NCBI GenBank assembly: GCA_964391885.1
Contig: CAYMNU010000075.1
Location: 7,650-71,649, forward strand
Origin: CAYMNU01 sp964391885
GTDB taxonomy: Archaea; Altiarchaeota; Altiarchaeia; JAFGQM01
Length of the DNA: 64,000 bases
Reading direction: 5' to 3'
This document shows, piece by piece, positions 8,933-16,088 of the stretch (position 1 is the stretch's first letter; each line of letters begins with the position of its first letter). The position numbers were made by a program, and so were the translations under genes. The notes below the pieces were generated by a model. It was not told where the DNA came from. It saw nothing but the letters and a program-made list of their open reading frames with translations, and made no database searches.

Positions 8933-9778
8933 ATGGACTGGGGACAAAAGAACAGGTTATCAAAAATAATAAAGCCGAAGACAGGCAAGGCATTGATGCT
9001 AGCAGTGGACCACGGCTACTTTTTGGGCCCGACCACAGGGCTGGAAGATTTCAAGTCTGCCATCGACCCGCTGTTGCCTTACTGTGATACGTTATTTGCG
9101 ACACGTGGAATGATACGCACATGCGTGGACCCAAATACGGAAGTCCCAATAATGCTGCGCGCGTCGGGCGGGACGAGCATAATCGGACCGGAGCTGCTTC
9201 ATGAGGGCAGCACAATCTCACTCGAAGATGTCATACGCATGAATGCGGTCGGAATTGGATACTCTATTACTGTTGGAATGCCCTGGGAGCGCGACACGAT
9301 TTTAGACTTCTCCGGCTGGGTTGACGACTGCGAGAGCTATGGCCTGATTGCAATGGCGGTTACCGCGGTGGGCAAGGATATGGCGAAGGATGCCAAGTAT
9401 CTTGGCCTCGCCTGCAGGATGGCAGCCGAACACGGCGCCCATGTAGTCAAGACTTACTATTGCGACGAGGATTTCGACAAGGTGGTGGATGCCTGTCCAG
9501 TGCCCATTGTCATGGCCGGCGGGAAGAAGATAGCCGAGTTGGATGCATTGACCATGGCATATAATGCAATACAGGGAGGTGCAATAGGTGTTGATATGGG
9601 GAGAAACATATTCCAGTCCGAAGACCCTGTGGCAATGATACAAGCAGTCAACGAGCTTATTCACAAGAACGCCACGCCCAAGGAGGCTCTCGATATTTTC
9701 AACGAGCTGAAACGGGAGGGGTGCAGACCTGTTAAAAAGGTTGTTAACCAGGAAGAGCAAGATGCAGGCAAGCTCTGA
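8933..9778 (+). CDS. lsrF: Class I aldolase of the DhnA/LsrF family
   Basis: 281 residues very like bacterial LsrF (3-hydroxy-5-phosphonooxypentane-2,4-dione thiolase): DWGQKNRLSKIIKPKTGK, AVDHGYFLGPTTGLE, AVGKDM, the Schiff-base lysine in VKTYYC, PVPIVMAGGKK and GVDMGRNIFQS. The same fold includes archaeal ADH synthase (AroA') and class I fructose-bisphosphate aldolase. In archaea AroA' makes the aromatic-amino-acid precursor from 6-deoxy-5-ketofructose-1-P, so either an LsrF-like thiolase or a DKFP/ADHS-type aldolase role is possible. LsrF is the closest match by eye. The promoter region upstream is extremely AT-rich. An alcohol dehydrogenase follows within the same run. Confidence 0.85.
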   Translation: MDWGQKNRLSKIIKPKTGKALMLAVDHGYFLGPTTGLEDFKSAIDPLLPYCDTLFATRGMIRTCVDPNTEVPIMLRASGGTSIIGPELLHEGSTISLEDVIRMNAVGIGYSITVGMPWERDTILDFSGWVDDCESYGLIAMAVTAVGKDMAKDAKYLGLACRMAAEHGAHVVKTYYCDEDFDKVVDACPVPIVMAGGKKIAELDALTMAYNAIQGGAIGVDMGRNIFQSEDPVAMIQAVNELIHKNATPKEALDIFNELKREGCRPVKKVVNQEEQDAGKL

Positions 9779-9784
9779 TTCAAG

Positions 9785-10027
9785 GTGGCAAAAGCAGATA
9801 AGAAATGGAAGCATGTGGTGCCCTGGTTTCTTAGGTATGGAGAGTTGAGTCCACAAGAGGTCAAGCGGCATCTCATTATCACTATAATAATTATCGGCGC
9901 TTTTACCGGGGCGCTATTTTTCCTGAAACCTGACTTCGGAGAGCTTGCAGTGATATTTCTATCCTTTAAATTTGTAGTTATATTGGCTTTAGTAACCCTT
10001 TATTTACATATCAGGCACAAGGCATAA
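9785..10027 (+). CDS. Small two-helix membrane protein
   Basis: 80 residues with a GTG start 6 bp after the aldolase stop. A basic N-terminus (KADKKWKHVVPWFLRYG) precedes two hydrophobic helices (LIITIIIIGAFTGALFFL and LAVIFLSFKFVVILALVTLYL). It is packed between the aldolase and the alcohol dehydrogenase, 1 bp from the latter, which supports it being expressed. No family is recognised. Confidence 0.6.
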   Translation: MAKADKKWKHVVPWFLRYGELSPQEVKRHLIITIIIIGAFTGALFFLKPDFGELAVIFLSFKFVVILALVTLYLHIRHKA

Positions 10028-10028
10028 A

Positions 10029-11051
10029 ATGCGCGCAGCAGTTTATTACAAAAACGACGACGTAAGGGTCGAAGAGCTTCTCAAGCCTAAACCGGGCCCG
10101 GGCGAATTCGTATTCAATGTCAAAGCCAGCGGCATCTGCGGCTCTGATGTCATGGAGTGGTACCGAATAAAGAAAGCACCGCGCGTACTGGGCCATGAAG
10201 CGGTTGGCGAGATAGTGGAAGTCGGAGAAGGCTGCCCTTATCAAAAAGGTGAACGAGTATTTGTCTCCCACCACGTCCCCTGTGAAGAGTGCGACTATTG
10301 CAGAAGCGGCAGGGAGACCGCGTGTGAGACGCTACATACGACCAATTTCGACCCGGGAGGCTTCGCAGAATATGTGCGCGTACCGAAGATTAACATAGAT
10401 AAGCATGGTGTCTACCCTTTACCCGAGTCCATGAGCTATGAAGAAGGCACGATGATAGAGCCGCTTGCTTGCGTGGTCCGCGGGCAGCGCATCGCCGGGG
10501 TGAAGAAGAACGATACAGTTCTTGTCCTGGGTAGTGGAATCGCAGGGCTCCTACATGTCAAGCTAGCAAAGTCCAAGGGCGCCAAAGTAATCGCCACGGA
10601 CGTCAGCGATTGGAGGTTGCAAAAGGCGAAAGAATTCGGCGCCGATACTATCAACGCAATGAATTACACTACAGACGAGCTGAGAAAAATTAACGACTGC
10701 AAACTAGCCGATAAAGTTATCCTGTGCACGGGTGCGATGCCTGCAGTGAAGCAGGCACTGGAGTCTGTGGGCCCGGGCGGCGTAATCGAGTTCTTCGCAG
10801 TTCCGAAGCCGGGCGTTCCTGTGGAAATCCCGGTCAATGACTTTTGGCGCGGCGAGGTTGCTGTCATGACTTCATATGGTGCAGCCCCAGGGGATCTGAA
10901 AGAATCTCTGGATCTGATAGCTACAAAGAAAATCAATGTCGCAGATATGATAACACATGTTCTTCCACTGGAGGAAGCGCAAAGGGGCTTCAGGCTGGTA
11001 GCGGAGGCCGGTGAGTCAATAAAGGTAATACTAACAACGCCCACTGCATGA
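10029..11051 (+). CDS. Zinc-dependent medium-chain alcohol dehydrogenase
   Basis: 340 residues of the MDR family. Catalytic zinc residues are Cys37 (SGICGSD) and GHE at 55-57. The structural zinc set is Cys85, 88, 91 and 99. The Rossmann fold VLGSGIAGLLHVKLAK ends in an Asp (IATDVSD), which favours NAD over NADP. It resembles the sorbitol/threonine dehydrogenase branch. Two aldolases lie just upstream, so a likely role is to reduce the aldehyde released by the class II aldolase (for example lactaldehyde or methylthioacetaldehyde), or to oxidise a polyol. The substrate is inference. Confidence 0.88.
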   Translation: MRAAVYYKNDDVRVEELLKPKPGPGEFVFNVKASGICGSDVMEWYRIKKAPRVLGHEAVGEIVEVGEGCPYQKGERVFVSHHVPCEECDYCRSGRETACETLHTTNFDPGGFAEYVRVPKINIDKHGVYPLPESMSYEEGTMIEPLACVVRGQRIAGVKKNDTVLVLGSGIAGLLHVKLAKSKGAKVIATDVSDWRLQKAKEFGADTINAMNYTTDELRKINDCKLADKVILCTGAMPAVKQALESVGPGGVIEFFAVPKPGVPVEIPVNDFWRGEVAVMTSYGAAPGDLKESLDLIATKKINVADMITHVLPLEEAQRGFRLVAEAGESIKVILTTPTA

Positions 11052-11070
11052 AATTTTTCTTAAAATCTGG

Positions 11071-11080
11071 TTTTTAATAA
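11071..11080 (+). promoter_or_regulatory. TATA box for the cytochrome b5 operon
   Basis: TTTTTAATAA centred 27 nt before the ATG at 11103. This spacing is that of an archaeal box A with transcription starting at or next to the start codon, and it supports choosing ATG 11103 over an in-frame TTG at 11097. Confidence 0.5.
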
Positions 11081-11102
11081 GCGTACAATAATACTCTTGC
11101 AA

Positions 11103-11492
11103 ATGGATTCAAAGAAATTATTGCCCATAGTGGCCACAGTTATGATTGCCGGCATATTCGCAGTTCTTTTTCTGATGGAGCCGCCCCGAGAATATCCTCG
11201 GCCGACTCCCTTCCCTCCCGACGCCCCTACCGTGATTGAACCCACCGTATCATATACCCTTTCCGATGTGGCTGAACATGACTCCGCAGGCGACTGCTGG
11301 CTTGCTATAAACGGCAAGGTATATGATGTCACCGATTATATCTCTTCGCATCCCGGCGGCCAGGCAATACTAGAAGGCTGTGGCAAGGATGCCACAACGC
11401 TTTATGAAAACCGTCCCATGGGTTCTGAAACGCCGCATTCGGCAAGTGCTCGCACAGAGCTTGAAAAATATCTAATAGGTGACCTTGAATAA
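11103..11492 (+). CDS. Membrane-anchored cytochrome b5-domain protein
   Basis: 129 residues: an N-terminal membrane anchor (LLPIVATVMIAGIFAVLFLM), a proline-rich spacer, then a cytochrome b5 fold (YTLSDVAEHDSAGDCWLAI, VYDVTDYISSHPGGQAIL). Both haem ligands are visible: His of HPGG and His of HSASA. The haem domain is predicted outside the cytoplasm. It is rare to find this domain in an anaerobic archaeon. The next gene, 1 bp on, is a small membrane protein with a spaced His pair, and WrbA follows, suggesting a short electron-transfer unit. Confidence 0.88.
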   Translation: MDSKKLLPIVATVMIAGIFAVLFLMEPPREYPRPTPFPPDAPTVIEPTVSYTLSDVAEHDSAGDCWLAINGKVYDVTDYISSHPGGQAILEGCGKDATTLYENRPMGSETPHSASARTELEKYLIGDLE

Positions 11493-11493
11493 A

Positions 11494-11721
11494 ATGTTAA
11501 GCAATATGCAAATACTGCAATATGCTGGCCTGTCTACCCTGCTTTCACTGATTTTCCTGTTCTTCTCCTGCAGGTGCATGGGCGGCCATAAAGTTCTCGA
11601 AAAGCTCTTCAAGAACCGCAATTTCATGAAGCTTTACAAGCTACATTGCTGGTTCTGGGCTTGGTTCTTTGTTTCTATTGTAATTCACATAACCATGGCA
11701 AAGCTGATATTCGGCTTCTAA
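11494..11721 (+). CDS. Two-helix membrane protein with HX13H motif, possible b-haem binder
   Basis: 75 residues from ATG 11494, directly after the cytochrome b5 stop; an earlier GTG at 11479 lies inside that gene. Helix 1 is YAGLSTLLSLIFLFFS. Helix 2 contains LHCWFWAWFFVSIVIH, in which two His are separated by 13 residues, the spacing seen in haem-b-ligating helices of membrane cytochromes. A CRCMGG and basic loop joins the helices. With only one such helix, haem binding would require a dimer. This is an inference from spacing and from the cytochrome b5 neighbour. Confidence 0.6.
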   Translation: MLSNMQILQYAGLSTLLSLIFLFFSCRCMGGHKVLEKLFKNRNFMKLYKLHCWFWAWFFVSIVIHITMAKLIFGF

Positions 11722-11722
11722 G

Positions 11723-12328
11723 ATGAAAGTTCTCGTAGTCTTTCATAGCCTTTATGGACATATATTCGAGATGGCCAAAGCAGTGGCCGAAGGCGCAAGC
11801 TCGACCAGTGCGGTAAAACTAATGCAGGTCCCAGAGACACTTTCTCCCGAAGCCCTTGAAAAGATGGGGGCTTCAGAGGCCAAGAAAAAGATGGCGCTAA
11901 TCCCGATAGCGACAAAAGAGGACTTGGTTTGGGCGGATGCAATCATATTCGGCACACCCACGCGCTTCGGCATGATGACGGCGCAGATGCGCTCTTTTTT
12001 GGATCGGACAGGTGGTTTGTGGTCAAAAGGCGCATTGGACAGGAAACTAGGCAGTGTATTCACCTCATCAGGCACGCAGCACGGCGGCCAGGAATCCACC
12101 ATACTCAGTTTCCACACAACCTTGCTGCACCATGGGGTGATAATCGTCGGCTGCGATTACCCGGACGAAAAGCAGTCGACAATGGATGAAATAACTGGCG
12201 GCAGCCCTTATGGGGCATCTACAATCGCTTCGCCGGATGGTTCTAGAATGCCCTCTGAGAATGAGCTGGAAATTGCCAGGGCACAAGGGAAAAGGGTCGC
12301 GGAGATAGCGCAAAAGCTAGCTGAATAA
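11723..12328 (+). CDS. wrbA: NAD(P)H:quinone oxidoreductase, WrbA family flavodoxin
   Basis: 201 residues with the WrbA set: VVFHSLYGHIFEMAKAVAEG (FMN phosphate loop), DAIIFGTPTRFGMMTAQMRS, FLDRTGGLWSKGAL, SSGTQHGGQES and a GGSPYGASTI insert typical of type IV quinone reductases. It transfers two electrons from NAD(P)H to quinones, avoiding semiquinone radicals. It starts 1 bp after the membrane protein, so it is probably co-transcribed with the cytochrome b5 unit. It converges on the superoxide reductase gene. Confidence 0.92.
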   Translation: MKVLVVFHSLYGHIFEMAKAVAEGASSTSAVKLMQVPETLSPEALEKMGASEAKKKMALIPIATKEDLVWADAIIFGTPTRFGMMTAQMRSFLDRTGGLWSKGALDRKLGSVFTSSGTQHGGQESTILSFHTTLLHHGVIIVGCDYPDEKQSTMDEITGGSPYGASTIASPDGSRMPSENELEIARAQGKRVAEIAQKLAE

Positions 12329-12329
12329 G

Positions 12330-12342
12330 AAAAATTAAAAAA
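12330..12342 (-). terminator. Oligo-T terminator after the ROS island
   Basis: On the minus strand, directly after the superoxide reductase stop, the sequence reads CTTTTTTAATTTTTC. Two T-runs separated by two A fit archaeal oligo-T termination. There is no stable hairpin. Confidence 0.4.
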
Positions 12343-12347
12343 GCCGG

Positions 12348-12725
12348 TTATTCAGCCTTCCAAAGCCCGTGCAGATTGCAGTACTCTCTGGCAGTTATCT
12401 TACCCGCATTCACACAGAACTCGGCCTCCGGCGCATCGCCCGGCTTAAGGAATTTCTTATAACTCTTCCCGTCGGCGATTATTTCCACCCATTCGATATA
12501 GTGTTTCTCTTCCATGGGGTGCGCGACAGAGCCCACCCTCACTTTGACTCCATTGGCGGTCTTCTCAATCACGGGCACATGCTTCTCCTGTGCCGCATCG
12601 ACAGTGTTCTCCTTCATCAACTTCATGGGCTGGCCGCAGCAGACGAGCTCCCCCACACCCGCGTGAACCAGCTCAACTATATTGCCGCAGACTTCGCACT
12701 TGTATATTTCATTTATTTCTGTCAT
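12348..12725 (-). CDS. dfx: Desulfoferrodoxin-type superoxide reductase (2Fe-SOR)
   Basis: 125 residues from the ATG at 12725; longer readings would start inside the upstream gene. The N-terminal desulforedoxin centre uses Cys10, Cys13, Cys29 and Cys30. The catalytic Fe(His)4Cys centre is supplied by His49, His69, His75, Cys116 and His119 (CNLHGLW). It reduces superoxide to hydrogen peroxide with electrons usually taken from rubredoxin, which is encoded in the same run of genes. It is the last gene of the island and lies 1 bp from the upstream rubrerythrin-like gene. Confidence 0.95.
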   Translation of the reverse strand: MTEINEIYKCEVCGNIVELVHAGVGELVCCGQPMKLMKENTVDAAQEKHVPVIEKTANGVKVRVGSVAHPMEEKHYIEWVEIIADGKSYKKFLKPGDAPEAEFCVNAGKITAREYCNLHGLWKAE

Positions 12726-12726
12726 T

Positions 12727-13233
12727 TTACATTCCCCCTCCTTCTTCAATCCATCCTTCTTCTTCGGCATACCACCCTTCAGGGTTTTTGATATAATCAT
12801 ATGCCTTTTCAATGAGCTCATAATGAGCCTCTTCTTGTTCCATCAGGAACTTAAAGAATTTCTTGGCTTTTTCGTCATGAGCCTTTTCTAGTTGCTCTTT
12901 GTAGAAACGATAAGCATTTTTCTCGAACTCTAAACCTGCTTCATGAGCCTCTATATCACTATCGCTCAATTCAGTTTTTTCTTCAAGACCGCCAATTATC
13001 TCCCTAAACTTTTTCTTGACCTCAGGGAGCATATCACCCTTTAACTGGACGTCAGGGCTGTGCCGGTCTATGAATTCTTCCACTTCCCTGATATGGTTTA
13101 TCTCTTCCTTCGCCAGATATTCAAATGTTCTCTTAACCACCTGATTCTCTGTTTTCGCCGCAGCTTCAGTATATATACCGTAGCCCTTCTTCTCGAAATC
13201 CAATGCCGTTTTCAAAGCCTCTTCGATTTCCAT
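12727..13233 (-). CDS. Ferritin-like diiron protein (rubrerythrin without rubredoxin domain)
   Basis: 168 residues forming a four-helix ferritin-like bundle. Iron ligands are recognisable in ALDFEKKGYGIY, KEEINHIREVEEF, LEFEKNAYRFYKEQ and EQEEAHYELIEKA, i.e. two ExxH-type pairs plus single Glu. It lacks the C-terminal Cys4 rubredoxin domain present in the second copy (13564-14142). It probably acts as a peroxidase or iron-binding protein. A Gly/Glu-rich tail ends the protein. A hairpin pair lies just upstream of its start. Confidence 0.88.
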   Translation of the reverse strand: MEIEEALKTALDFEKKGYGIYTEAAAKTENQVVKRTFEYLAKEEINHIREVEEFIDRHSPDVQLKGDMLPEVKKKFREIIGGLEEKTELSDSDIEAHEAGLEFEKNAYRFYKEQLEKAHDEKAKKFFKFLMEQEEAHYELIEKAYDYIKNPEGWYAEEEGWIEEGGGM

Positions 13234-13244
13234 TTTTACAGTAA

Positions 13245-13290
13245 TACAGCATATAATGCTGTAAAAACTCGCTTCAGCGAAGCTGAAGCG
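13245..13290. repeat. Pair of tandem perfect hairpins
   Basis: In the 64-nt gap between two island genes, TACAGCAT (13245-13252) pairs with ATGCTGTA (13256-13263) across a 3-nt loop. Then CGCTTCAG (13270-13277) pairs with CTGAAGCG (13283-13290) across a 5-nt loop. A TTTTACAG/CTGTAAAA pairing can alternatively enclose the first hairpin. Stem lengths of 8 bp and 3/5-nt loops match the larger hairpin block at 32424-32683. It may be an mRNA processing or stability element, or a small repeat family. Confidence 0.6.
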
Positions 13291-13297
13291 GTGTTTT

Positions 13298-13564
13298 CTA
13301 CCTCTTTACAAAAAGCCCGCACCAACACCTGCCTTGCGATTTCCATGTGGAATGCGTCTTGAACTTGCAGGGGCAAATGAGCTCCATATCCCTTTCCTTC
13401 GTGCCGTCGCGGAGCCTGCATGGGCAAAGCCCCAAACCATATTTCTCGCGGTTAAGGAGGACTCCCTCGGCTACCTTTTCAACTAGTCCTGAGTCTGGGT
13501 TCAGCTTGAAATCCTTCCCTTCAGTGAATCTACCCCAAGCTTTGATTAAATTCTCTTTATCCAT
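13298..13564 (-). CDS. Ferredoxin:thioredoxin reductase catalytic-subunit-like protein
   Basis: 88 residues with CPC at 47-49, CPC at 64-66 and CWCGLF at 80-85. This is the FTR-beta signature that binds a [4Fe-4S] cluster next to a redox-active disulphide (the plant enzyme has CPC, CPC and CHC). It would pass electrons from ferredoxin to a thioredoxin-like or other disulphide partner. No variable subunit is encoded nearby, as usual for archaeal and anaerobe FTRs. Its ATG overlaps the upstream rubrerythrin stop by 1 bp (TAATG). Confidence 0.85.
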   Translation of the reverse strand: MDKENLIKAWGRFTEGKDFKLNPDSGLVEKVAEGVLLNREKYGLGLCPCRLRDGTKERDMELICPCKFKTHSTWKSQGRCWCGLFVKR

Positions 13565-14142
13565 TACTCACACTTTTCTATGAAATACGCTTTTGGATGG
13601 TCGCACGACGGGCATTTTTCGGGCGCTTCCTTGCCTTCATACACATACCCGCACTTCAGGCAAACCCAGAAGGTTTTTTCCTCCCGCTTGAACATGGTGC
13701 CCCCTTCCACCCTCGCGCGCAGATTTTTGTAATGCTCTTCATGGTGTTCTTCTGCCTTTGCAATAGCCCTTAGCCTGGCTGCAATATCAGGGAAACCCTC
13801 GGCCTCGGCAACCTTCGCGAAATCAGGATACATAGTTGTGTTCTCGTAATGTTCGCCTTCAATAGCCGCCTTTAAGTTGTCTGCAGTAGTTCCCATAACC
13901 GTGGGCACCTCCGCCTCCACTTTGAGGTCATCGAGGTTCTCGCCGCTCTTATCCTTCAACTTGTTTATTAACTTGAAGAGCCATTTGGCATGCTCGCGCT
14001 CGTTCTCTGCAGTTTCCAGGAAAACCTTTGAAATCTCCTCATAACCTTCTTTCTTCGCTATTTTGGCGTAGATGGTATACCTGTTCCTTGCCTGGCTCTC
14101 GCCTACAAAGGCAGCCGCCAGGTTTTTGATTGTTTCGTTCAT
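13564..14142 (-). CDS. rbr: Rubrerythrin
   Basis: 192 residues: an N-terminal ferritin-like diiron domain (FVGESQARNRYTIYAKIA, ENEREHAKWLFK, AAIEGEHYENTTMYPDFA, AIAKAEEHHEEHYKNL) and a C-terminal rubredoxin domain (VCLKCGYVY ... CPSCDHPKAYF). It reduces hydrogen peroxide to water with electrons from rubredoxin, which fits placement directly after superoxide reductase function in the same island. It overlaps the flavodiiron gene by 4 bp. Confidence 0.96.
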   Translation of the reverse strand: MNETIKNLAAAFVGESQARNRYTIYAKIAKKEGYEEISKVFLETAENEREHAKWLFKLINKLKDKSGENLDDLKVEAEVPTVMGTTADNLKAAIEGEHYENTTMYPDFAKVAEAEGFPDIAARLRAIAKAEEHHEEHYKNLRARVEGGTMFKREEKTFWVCLKCGYVYEGKEAPEKCPSCDHPKAYFIEKCE

Positions 14143-15326
14143 TTTATTTTATTTAGAGTTAATTTGTGCTTCTCGGATATCGCGCCTGCAAGGGCATCCA
14201 GGCTCTTCATATCTTCTTCTTTCGGATATCCCCTTACCATAACTGGCTCTAGCAGCTCGACTTTCAATGAAGGCAGCATTCCCTTAATCTGCTCGGCTGC
14301 ATTGCTCCCCCAGCCATATGAGCCGATGATTGCCGCAAATCTGGTTTTCGGCCTGATAGCGTTTGCAAGGTATGTAGCATAAACCGCGGAAGGATGCGCT
14401 CCGCTCAGAACTGTGGGTGTGGCTATGACTACCGTGGCGGCATCGACAAGCGCCATGGCCAGTTCACCTATATCGGAAACCACAAGATTGAAGGGTTTCA
14501 CCGAGACCCCTCTCTTAGTCAGTGCATCCACAAAGCGCCCGACCATAGCTTCAGTACTTCCGTGCATTGAGACATAAGCGATGACCACTTCATTTTTGAC
14601 ATCATCCGAAGTCCAGCTCTTGTAAGCATTTATTATGAACTCGGGCTTGCTGTAGACTGGCCCGTGGCTGGGGGCTATCAGGCTTATGTCTAATTGCCCG
14701 ATTCTTTCCAGATGCTTTTTAATCATCGCCCTGAAGGGCATCATAATCTCTGCGTAGTACCTCTTCGCGCCTTGGAGCAGTTTCTCATCACCATCTGCAA
14801 ACAAATCGCTTGTAGCTAGATGCGAGCCGAATAGGTCACAGGGGAAGAGTATTTTATCCTCTTTCAGATATGTCAATATAGTTTCAGGCCAGTGGACCCA
14901 GGGCGCAAATATGAACTGCAGGGTTTTGCCGCCCAGCGCAATCTCATCTCCGTCTTTCACTACCTGGAAGTTGCCTTCCTGAAGGGGCAGCAGATCCATT
15001 AGGAATTCCTTACACTTCTCGCTGCACACTATTTTTGCGCCCGGGTGCTCGTTTAGAACCTGGGGCAGCAAGCCCGAGTGGTCCTGCTCTGCGTGGTTGG
15101 CTACGATATAATCCAGCTTCACGCCAGTTTCTCTCAGGTTTTCCAGGAACTCCCTTTCCTTGCTTGGGTCGGCAGTGTCTATAAGGGCAGTCTTATCCTT
15201 ACCTTGAACCACATACGCATTGTAACTGGTCCCCTCGGGCAGGGGTATAAGGCTGTCAAAGAGCCTTCTATCCCAGTCTTGAGCCCCAACTGCCAATACA
15301 TCCCCCACCAACTCTCTTGCTGCCAT
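14139..15326 (-). CDS. fprA: Flavodiiron protein (FprA-type A flavoprotein)
   Basis: 395 residues: a metallo-beta-lactamase-like diiron domain with HAEQDHSG at 78-85 and later His/Asp ligands (PWVHWPET, FPCDLFGSH, PSHGPVY), then a flavodoxin domain from about residue 250 (VVIAYVSMHGSTEAMV, ATPTVLSGAHPS, GSYGWGSNAAEQI) binding FMN. It reduces oxygen to water (or NO to N2O) with electrons from rubredoxin or F420H2 in other archaea. Location among ROS genes supports oxygen scavenging. It overlaps rubrerythrin by 4 bp. Confidence 0.95.
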   Translation of the reverse strand: MAARELVGDVLAVGAQDWDRRLFDSLIPLPEGTSYNAYVVQGKDKTALIDTADPSKEREFLENLRETGVKLDYIVANHAEQDHSGLLPQVLNEHPGAKIVCSEKCKEFLMDLLPLQEGNFQVVKDGDEIALGGKTLQFIFAPWVHWPETILTYLKEDKILFPCDLFGSHLATSDLFADGDEKLLQGAKRYYAEIMMPFRAMIKKHLERIGQLDISLIAPSHGPVYSKPEFIINAYKSWTSDDVKNEVVIAYVSMHGSTEAMVGRFVDALTKRGVSVKPFNLVVSDIGELAMALVDAATVVIATPTVLSGAHPSAVYATYLANAIRPKTRFAAIIGSYGWGSNAAEQIKGMLPSLKVELLEPVMVRGYPKEEDMKSLDALAGAISEKHKLTLNKIK

Positions 15327-15339
15327 AATTTTCTAAACC

Positions 15340-15822
15340 CTAATCTCTTTTAAGCTGTCCTTGCACCATGAAAAGCTTGTCTTCGCCGGCCATTTCACAC
15401 ATCTTGAGTATGCCGTCAAAGGTAGCTTCTTCCTCAACCTGCTCGCTGACGTACCACTGCAAGAAGTTCTCTGTAGCAAGGTCGCCCTCTTTTCTGGCCT
15501 GCCTCACAAGATCATGTATGTTCTTAGTTATGAACTTCTCGTGGTTTAGGGCGGCCTCTATCATGGCGATGCCCGACTTGTAATCGCTATTGGGCTTTGG
15601 CAAGGCCTGGACTTCAGGCTTCGCACCCGCTTCCAGCGAATACTTGATGAACTTCATCGCATGCTCCTCTTCTTCCCTAGCTTGCTTATACATGAAGTCC
15701 GCGAAGCCGCCAAGACCCATACCCTCAAACTCTATGGCCATAGCCAAATAGATATTAGCGGATTCCATCTCCCTTCCTATCTGCGCGTCTATAGACGCTC
15801 CCATTTCCTTACTTAAGCCCAT
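15340..15822 (-). CDS. ftn: Ferritin
   Basis: 160 residues of the prokaryotic ferritin type (SANIYLAMAIEFEGMGLGGF, REEEEHAMKFIKY, ALNHEKFITKNIHDL, FLQWYVSEQVEEEATF). The ferroxidase-site Glu/His residues are present in helices A-D. It stores iron as ferric mineral and removes free Fe(II) that would drive Fenton chemistry. It is 13 bp upstream of the flavodiiron gene in the same direction. Confidence 0.93.
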   Translation of the reverse strand: MGLSKEMGASIDAQIGREMESANIYLAMAIEFEGMGLGGFADFMYKQAREEEEHAMKFIKYSLEAGAKPEVQALPKPNSDYKSGIAMIEAALNHEKFITKNIHDLVRQARKEGDLATENFLQWYVSEQVEEEATFDGILKMCEMAGEDKLFMVQGQLKRD

Positions 15823-15844
15823 TTTCTTATTCAGCTAGATTCTC

Positions 15845-16003
15845 CTAAACTTTCTCGAACTGGTCTTTCCCTACTCCGCAGACTGGGCAAACCCAACTGT
15901 CTGGTATGTCCTTAAAATCCGTTCCTGGAGCTACCCCTGAATCTGGGTCGCCCTTCTCAGGGTCGTATACATATCCGCACACCTTGCATTTGTATTGGTC
16001 CAT
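15845..16003 (-). CDS. rub: Rubredoxin
   Basis: A 52-residue ORF: MDQYKCKVCGYVYDP ... PDSWVCPVCGVGKDQFEKV. Both CxxCG knuckles (CKVCGY and CPVCGV) that hold the Fe(Cys)4 centre are complete, and the length is exactly that of classical rubredoxins. It is the likely electron donor for the downstream superoxide reductase, rubrerythrins and flavodiiron protein. A TATA-like GCCTTTAAG 31 nt upstream suggests its own start, so the ROS genes can be transcribed independently of the hydrogenase. Confidence 0.96.
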   Translation of the reverse strand: MDQYKCKVCGYVYDPEKGDPDSGVAPGTDFKDIPDSWVCPVCGVGKDQFEKV

Positions 16004-16029
16004 TTTTGTTTAGAATGCGATAGGGACTG

Positions 16030-16038
16030 CTTAAAGGC
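16030..16038 (-). promoter_or_regulatory. Putative TATA box for rubredoxin and the ROS island
   Basis: Minus-strand GCCTTTAAG centred about 31 nt before the rubredoxin ATG. The spacing suits an archaeal promoter with little or no leader. No operator is evident around it. Confidence 0.4.
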
Positions 16039-16088
16039 ATAACCCCTGCTAATATTCAGACTCCGCTATAAAAAAGGCAATTTTAAGC

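Noticed and set aside
12369..12791. Plus-strand ORF of 140 codons over the superoxide reductase gene
   Set aside because: It is antisense to a gene with complete iron-ligand motifs, and has no motif of its own.
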